Part shown: piece after piece, positions 59,615 through 64,000 of the stretch
How the letters are laid out: each line of letters opens with the position of its first letter
How positions within the stretch are numbered: position 1 is the first letter of the stretch
Assembly: GCF_937936435.1 (NCBI RefSeq)
Contig: NZ_CALDDG010000030.1
Location: forward strand, 14,006-78,005
Reading direction: 5' to 3'
From: an uncultured Sulfuricurvum sp.
GTDB taxonomy: Bacteria > Campylobacterota > Campylobacteria > Campylobacterales > Sulfurimonadaceae
DNA: 64,000 bases
Position numbers and translations under genes: made by a program
Notes under the pieces: generated by a model
Told to the model about the DNA's origin: nothing
Databases searched by the model: none
The model's input: only the letters and a program-made list of their open reading frames with translations

Positions 59615-60192
59615 TCTTTCTCCTCCATGAGTTCCTTTCTCAATTCTCTATTCCCCTGACGAAAATTTTTGCTGTCACCGTATTCAAAAAAGTTTTGGTA
59701 GCGCGAATGGATCGATTTCATCCGCTTCGCATGGCGGATCGGGCACCAATACTGTTCCGTCCGTGCCGCGATCTCGGAAATGTACCCCATCAGACCGTTA
59801 AAGTAACTGCAATAGAGACAGTTGAGCTTTTCGATACTGTTAAGATACCCCAGCATGTGGCGATCGATGATAATGTAGTCTTGCCGTTTGACTTTTGCTA
59901 TCTTATAGATAGGAAAACAGATCCATTGATAAAGGGTCACAAACAAATCCAAAATTACGGCAGGAAATAAAACGACCCAGATCACCGGAGCGCTCAGCAA
60001 ATGCAATATCGGAGTCGTCACTAAATAGCGAAACAGATTCTCCCGGTCGTGACGGTACGAAGCGAGCAGTTCTTCGCGCTTTTTCGTGATTTCGCAGGTA
60101 AAGCGTTCGTATTCTTGATGAAGCTCGGTTTCGAGTTCCGATTCGAGCGCTTTGATCCGGGCTACAAGCTCGTCGATCTTTTGATGTTCCAT
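59611..60192 (-). CDS. Conserved coiled-coil membrane protein with Cys/His cluster
   Basis: A 193-residue protein. Residues 1-50 form a charged coiled coil, about 60-95 a hydrophobic hairpin (LLSAPVIWVVLFPAVILDLF), and the rest is cytoplasmic with IEKLNCLYCSYFNGLMGYI followed by EIAARTEQYWCPIRHAKR. The spacing of Cys, Cys, Cys and His could bind a metal ion. I recall similar uncharacterised proteins but no function. Its overlap with the phosphodiesterase gene suggests joint expression. Confidence 0.72.
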   Translation of the reverse strand: MEHQKIDELVARIKALESELETELHQEYERFTCEITKKREELLASYRHDRENLFRYLVTTPILHLLSAPVIWVVLFPAVILDLFVTLYQWICFPIYKIAKVKRQDYIIIDRHMLGYLNSIEKLNCLYCSYFNGLMGYISEIAARTEQYWCPIRHAKRMKSIHSRYQNFFEYGDSKNFRQGNRELRKELMEEKE

Positions 60193-60244
60193 CGTGAGCC
60201 TTTATGCATAAATTTATGACCCGTTGCATTGAGTGTAACTATAC

Positions 60245-60250
60245 TATAAT
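60245..60250 (+). promoter_or_regulatory. -10 box for a near-leaderless transcript
   Basis: TATAAT ends 5 bases before the ATG at 60256; an overlapping TATACT lies at 60240-60245. Transcription would start at or within about 5 bases of the start codon, and there is no ribosome binding site. Confidence 0.5.
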
Positions 60251-60255
60251 TGCAC

Positions 60256-60774
60256 ATGCAATCGCTTAAATATCTCATTCACTATCCCGAAGAGACGAGA
60301 AATCAGGTCTCAGCCCTCATCCGCGAAGGTCGATTGGGAGGGTATCTTCTGAAAAAATATCCTGATACCCACCCTTACACCACCGATAAAGCGCTGTATG
60401 ACTATACGATTGAGCTAAAAAACGCTCACCTGCGCAACTCCGTGCCAATTTCCAAAATCCTCTACGATACGAAAATCCGCGATCTCCAATCGGCGCTGGG
60501 AACCCATACCTTCGTCTCGCGGGTACAGGGGGGAAAACTCAAAGCCAAAAACGAGATACGGATCGCGAATCTGTTTAAAAAATCGCCCGAGCCGTTTTTG
60601 CGAATGATCGTCGCTCATGAACTCGCCCATCTGCGTGAAAAAGAGCACAACAAAGCGTTTTACAAACTCTGTACCCACATCGAACCCGCCTATCATCAGC
60701 TCGAGTTTGAGGTGAGGCTCTATCTCACCTATCTGGAGACTGCCCGAGGAACCGATCCCCTTTGGGGACACTGA
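60256..60774 (+). CDS. YgjP-like zinc metallopeptidase
   Basis: A 172-residue protein with the zinc motif AHELAHLREKEHNKAFY, in which two His and Glu (HExxH) are followed by a third His ligand. The preceding beta-rich part (VPISKILYDTKIRDLQSALG, then RIANLFKKSP) is typical of the YgjP/WLM-SprT-like family. Function is unknown; a role in protein or DNA-protein crosslink processing has been suggested for relatives. A TTG at 60250 would add two residues. Confidence 0.88.
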   Translation: MQSLKYLIHYPEETRNQVSALIREGRLGGYLLKKYPDTHPYTTDKALYDYTIELKNAHLRNSVPISKILYDTKIRDLQSALGTHTFVSRVQGGKLKAKNEIRIANLFKKSPEPFLRMIVAHELAHLREKEHNKAFYKLCTHIEPAYHQLEFEVRLYLTYLETARGTDPLWGH

Positions 60775-60781
60775 GCACCTC

Positions 60782-61900
60782 TTAGCCCAGAGTCAATTCG
60801 ACCAGAACCTCGTAATGGGCGGTGTGGGGAAACATATCAAAAATCTGTACCCGATTGAGACGGTAGGCGCCCAGCATCTCGATATCTTTTGTCAGAGTAA
60901 GGGCGTTACAGCTTGAATAGAGGATGCGCGGAGGACGGATTTTATCGATCCATTTGCAAATCTGTTCTCCCAAACCTCTGCGGGGAGGGTTGACGATCAG
61001 GACATCCGGCTTCTCCCCCGCATTCGCACTGAAACTCGCCGCATCGAGCGATTCGAAACGGATATTTTGCAGTTCGATCTGTGCCGCCGAATCGCGTGCA
61101 CACGCTATCGATTCGCTCTCGATCTCGATCCCGACGATCTCCCGATCGGGCGCGGCACAATGCAGTGCAAATCCACCCACGCCGCAAAACAGATCCCAAA
61201 GCCGTTTAGGTTTGCTCTCATCCGCCCATTCAGACGCACTGCGATAGAGTTTCGCGGCGACGTCGGGATTGGTCTGAAAAAAACTTTTGGGACGGATATA
61301 GAGGGGTATCCCGTTCAGTCTCTCTTCCAGCCGCCGTTCTTCAGTAAAGAATATCTCTTCGTCTCCCTCCATGATCGCCATATGGACCGGCTGGATATTG
61401 GCGGTGACGACTTTCAGTTCGGGCGAGAGTTCTAACAGCTTTGCCAAATCATTTTGCAACCTCGGAACGATTCCGTGGGAGCGGAGAACAAAGCGAAGCA
61501 TCATCGAACCGTTACTCGTACTGCGGGTGAGCAAAACGTATTTGAGTTCCCCTTTTCGTTTTTTCACATCGTAGGCTTTAATCCCCAAATCTCTCAGCCA
61601 CTGCTGGATGTTTTCCAAAGCCCGCTGCATGGAGAGATCGTACAGAGGACATTCGATCAGGCTGCTCTCCTCCGAAATTCCCAAAACGACCCCCTCTCGC
61701 GTCGGGGTAGCGACCATTTTAGCCTTATTTCGGAACCCTTTGAGCTGGCTGGGAACCGGTTTGAGCCATTCAAGAGGCTTAAAAGGGTCCAACAGAGTAT
61801 GCAGATGATCCTCTTTTTGCTTGATTTGTTCGCCGTAGTGAAAATCGATCCAGGAGCACGATCGGCAGACATGGGTGTCGAAATAGGAACAAAAACTCAC
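60782..61900 (-). CDS. rlmC: 23S rRNA (uracil-C5)-methyltransferase, RlmC-like
   Basis: A 372-residue RNA m5U methyltransferase. The N-terminal Cys residues (CSYFDTHVCRSC and a later Cys in IECPLYDL) fit a 4Fe-4S cluster. LWDLFCGVGGFALHC binds AdoMet, VNPPRRGLG is the catalytic-loop motif, and ILYSSCNALTLTKDIEML carries the nucleophile Cys. No TRAM domain is present, so RlmC (U747) fits better than RlmD. The start is a GTG that shares one base with the mfd stop (TAGTG). Confidence 0.88.
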   Translation of the reverse strand: MSFCSYFDTHVCRSCSWIDFHYGEQIKQKEDHLHTLLDPFKPLEWLKPVPSQLKGFRNKAKMVATPTREGVVLGISEESSLIECPLYDLSMQRALENIQQWLRDLGIKAYDVKKRKGELKYVLLTRSTSNGSMMLRFVLRSHGIVPRLQNDLAKLLELSPELKVVTANIQPVHMAIMEGDEEIFFTEERRLEERLNGIPLYIRPKSFFQTNPDVAAKLYRSASEWADESKPKRLWDLFCGVGGFALHCAAPDREIVGIEIESESIACARDSAAQIELQNIRFESLDAASFSANAGEKPDVLIVNPPRRGLGEQICKWIDKIRPPRILYSSCNALTLTKDIEMLGAYRLNRVQIFDMFPHTAHYEVLVELTLG

Positions 61901-64000
61901 TAGAGCACCTTCGGTTTGGCATTACGGAGATAATGGAGCACCGCCGCAATCAAATCGTCATCGTCTTTGCTGCTGCTTTGCAATGTCTCTTTCGAGCCGT
62001 TTTGATATTCGATCGTGATGTTTTGGTTGTAATTGCTTACCATTTTAATTTTTTTCTCGATACAGAGGAGTTTGATTACCATGATCTCGAAAAACTGTTT
62101 CGTCGGCATATCGGGTTTTCCGAAACGATCGCCTACCTCTTCTTCGATTTCGTAAATCTCGCTCGGCGTCTCGCAGTGGCTGAGACGGCGGTAGAGTTCC
62201 AGACGCAGACGGTCTTCACTGACCACCTCATCACTGATAAACGCACTGACGGTCAGTTTGATATCCACTTTCGCCCTTACGGCGGTGGATTGATTGGTGA
62301 GAATTTTGATCGCATCTTCCAACATCCGCAAATACAATGCATATCCGATGTTTTTGATATGTCCGCTTTGGGCATCCCCGACGAGATTTCCCCCGCCGCG
62401 AATTTCGAGGTCGTGATACGCCAGCATCGAACCGCTCCCCAAAAAGGAGTTGGATTCCAACGCGACAAGCCGCTTTTTCGCCTCTTCGGTGAGGTTATCT
62501 TTGTCATCCACGATAAAATAGGCATACCCCTCGATATGACCCCGTCCGACACGACCTCGCAGCTGATGCAGATCGGCCATTCCGAAACGATCCGCCCCGT
62601 CGATGATCATCGTATTGACCGTCGGCATATGAATGCCCGATTCGATGATCGAGGTCGCAAGCAGTACATCATACTGACGGTCGGCGAATTTGGCCAGTTC
62701 TTCTTCTGTTTGCGCAGCACTGATTTGGGAATGGAGGATCAAAATCCGCAGATCGGGGAGGATCGCTTTGAGTTCACCCGATTTGATCACCATCGAATCG
62801 ATCGAGTTGTGGACGTAAAAGACCTGACCACCGCGGCGCAGCTCACGCAATATGACCTCTTTGATCAGTTTTTCATCGTAGTTTTTGACGAATGTACGGA
62901 CCCCCAAACGCTCGCTCGGAGGGGTGAGGAGCTCGGACATCGTTTTGATCGAGCTAAGCGCCTGATTGAGACTGCGCGGGATCGGCGTCGCACTCATGCT
63001 GAGCAGATGGACGTTTTCATAGAGCGATTTGAGCTTCTCTTTTTGCTTCACCCCGAATTTGTGCTCTTCATCGATGATAACGATTCCAAGCTTCGCACAG
63101 CTTACCCCGAAGAGGGCGTGGGTCCCGACGACACAGTCGAGTTCCCCCGCTTCGAGTGCCCGAAGGGTCGCATTTTTCTCTTTAGTGCTGACGAAGCGAT
63201 CAAGCTTCGCCACCCGGATTCCGAACGGTGCGAGACGGCTTTTGAGCGACTGGAAGTGCTGCGAACTGAGCAACGTCGTAGGGGCGACAAGGAGCGATTG
63301 GTATCCCCCTTTCGCGGCGGCAAAAATAGCATTCATCGCCACCTCCGTTTTCCCGAAACCGACATCCCCGCTAAGTAAGCGATCCATGATCTGACCCGAT
63401 GCGAGATCGCGGATGATAGAATGAATAGCGTTGGTCTGATCGGGGGTATAGTCAAAGCCCGACTCGGCCTGAAACCGACACAATTCCCCCGCATCGACAC
63501 TGATCACCGACGCTTTGATCAATGCCCGGCTCGCGGCGATCCCGACGATCTCCGAAGCGATCTCGAAGAGTCTGGCTTTGACCGACTCTTTGAGTTTGCC
63601 GAAGCTCCCTTTGCCCAAACGATCCAGAACCGGCAGCGAACCCGAAGCAATGTACCGGTCGATCGAATCAAGATTTTCCACCGGAAGGAGAAGCTTGTCA
63701 TCCCCCATGTATTTAATGACGACAAGGTCTTTGATCCCGCCGAGGATCTCCGCCTGTTCAATCCCCTCGAATATCCCGACTCCGTACTCTTCGTGCACGA
63801 CGTAATCGCCTACCTTCAGATCATCCAGCAAAATCGCCGTACGGCGGCGACGCCGTTTTTTCTCATGACGGTTCAGCGAAAAGATGATCTCATCGGGACC
63901 GATCAGATTTAATACAATCGGCGATGTTTTAAGAGTGAGCCCCTTGAGATCGAAAATCCCCGCCGCTTTAAGCTGCGTATCGCTTGCGGCGATAAGGGTA
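61900..64000 (-). CDS. mfd: Transcription-repair coupling factor Mfd, N-terminal part outside the window
   Basis: Mfd displaces RNA polymerase stalled at DNA damage and recruits UvrA. About 699 residues are visible and the frame runs off the window edge, so the UvrB-like N-terminal module is missing. Visible: end of the N-terminal part (GLTLKTSPIVLNLIGPDEII), a basic linker (KKRRRRRT), the CarD-like polymerase-interacting domain (GDYVVHEEYGVGIFEG), then the superfamily-2 translocase with GDVGFGKTEVAMNAI (Walker A), IDEEHKFG (DEEH box), SATPIPRSL and QLRGRVGRGH (motif VI), and the C-terminal D7 region (RLELYRRLSHCETPSE). Confidence 0.97.
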   Translation of the reverse strand, partial: TLIAASDTQLKAAGIFDLKGLTLKTSPIVLNLIGPDEIIFSLNRHEKKRRRRRTAILLDDLKVGDYVVHEEYGVGIFEGIEQAEILGGIKDLVVIKYMGDDKLLLPVENLDSIDRYIASGSLPVLDRLGKGSFGKLKESVKARLFEIASEIVGIAASRALIKASVISVDAGELCRFQAESGFDYTPDQTNAIHSIIRDLASGQIMDRLLSGDVGFGKTEVAMNAIFAAAKGGYQSLLVAPTTLLSSQHFQSLKSRLAPFGIRVAKLDRFVSTKEKNATLRALEAGELDCVVGTHALFGVSCAKLGIVIIDEEHKFGVKQKEKLKSLYENVHLLSMSATPIPRSLNQALSSIKTMSELLTPPSERLGVRTFVKNYDEKLIKEVILRELRRGGQVFYVHNSIDSMVIKSGELKAILPDLRILILHSQISAAQTEEELAKFADRQYDVLLATSIIESGIHMPTVNTMIIDGADRFGMADLHQLRGRVGRGHIEGYAYFIVDDKDNLTEEAKKRLVALESNSFLGSGSMLAYHDLEIRGGGNLVGDAQSGHIKNIGYALYLRMLEDAIKILTNQSTAVRAKVDIKLTVSAFISDEVVSEDRLRLELYRRLSHCETPSEIYEIEEEVGDRFGKPDMPTKQFFEIMVIKLLCIEKKIKMVSNYNQNITIEYQNGSKETLQSSSKDDDDLIAAVLHYLRNAKPKVL

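Noticed and set aside
61933..63378. Long open frame of 481 codons on the plus strand opposite mfd
   Set aside because: Shadow of the mfd coding sequence; Mfd motifs are continuous on the other strand and the antisense protein has shadow-type composition.

Overview
The window is a chromosomal segment of a free-living Campylobacterota (Epsilonproteobacteria) bacterium, most like Sulfuricurvum or Sulfurimonas. This is an inference. The signs are a CheA with a fused receiver domain plus CheV, an ArsRS-type two-component pair, a MagIII-type DNA glycosylase, a cytoplasmic CZB chemoreceptor, tightly overlapping genes and a backbone of middling GC. No rRNA, tRNA, CRISPR array, transposase or integrase was recognised. 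There is no gene-free stretch longer than 300 bases; the longest is the ~270-base cold-shock gene leader (48160-48428).

Layout. 1-2753: a polysaccharide deacetylase-like protein cut by the edge, ilvC and a hypothetical gene. 2740-7648 (minus): the rpmH-rnpA-yidD-yidC-jag-mnmE-ruvX cluster, here without dnaA or visible DnaA boxes. 7789-12030: a hypothetical gene, a small tetrahaem cytochrome, clpB behind an HspR-like operator, and a DUF445 protein. 12105-14307: two hypotheticals, a HEPN/nucleotidyltransferase toxin-antitoxin pair and an AT-rich orphan. 14318-21850 (minus): a chain greA-argC-lpxH-like-cheV-cheA-cheW-pepP. 21900-31193 (minus): an EAL-CBS-GGDEF protein, a cytoplasmic chemoreceptor, tcdA, surE, an ArsRS-like pair and feoAB. 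31379-31927: pssA.

31934-38338 is an AT-rich accessory island between pssA and rmuC. Its core is a four-gene overlapping operon: a C5 DNA methyltransferase, a 771-residue protein with two GHKL ATPase modules, a receiver domain fused to a HEPN-like RNase domain, and an ApaH/PPP-like phosphatase. A 31-residue ORF with a strong ribosome binding site lies downstream. No restriction enzyme is present. I read this as a candidate phospho-signalling defence system, and it is the most interesting object in the window.

38450-52595 returns to backbone genes: rmuC, an SPFH/NfeD pair, ychJ, a formylglycine-enzyme-like protein, a membrane chemoreceptor, rho, murI, dnaX, a cold-shock gene, a methyltransferase, and a MoxR/VWA pair. 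52647-58109 is a patchwork region. Two cargo modules, phoD and a second HEPN/nucleotidyltransferase pair, each sit exactly behind the 3' end of a small gene (a cupin and ywbE). In both cases a second copy of that gene's 3' end lies on the far side of the cargo, and cargo and host gene stop codons overlap in the same CTAA. This looks like repeated insertion at gene 3' ends that restores the target's C-terminus. 58154-64000 ends with magIII-like, ymdB-like, ygjP-like, rlmC and the 3' two thirds of mfd.
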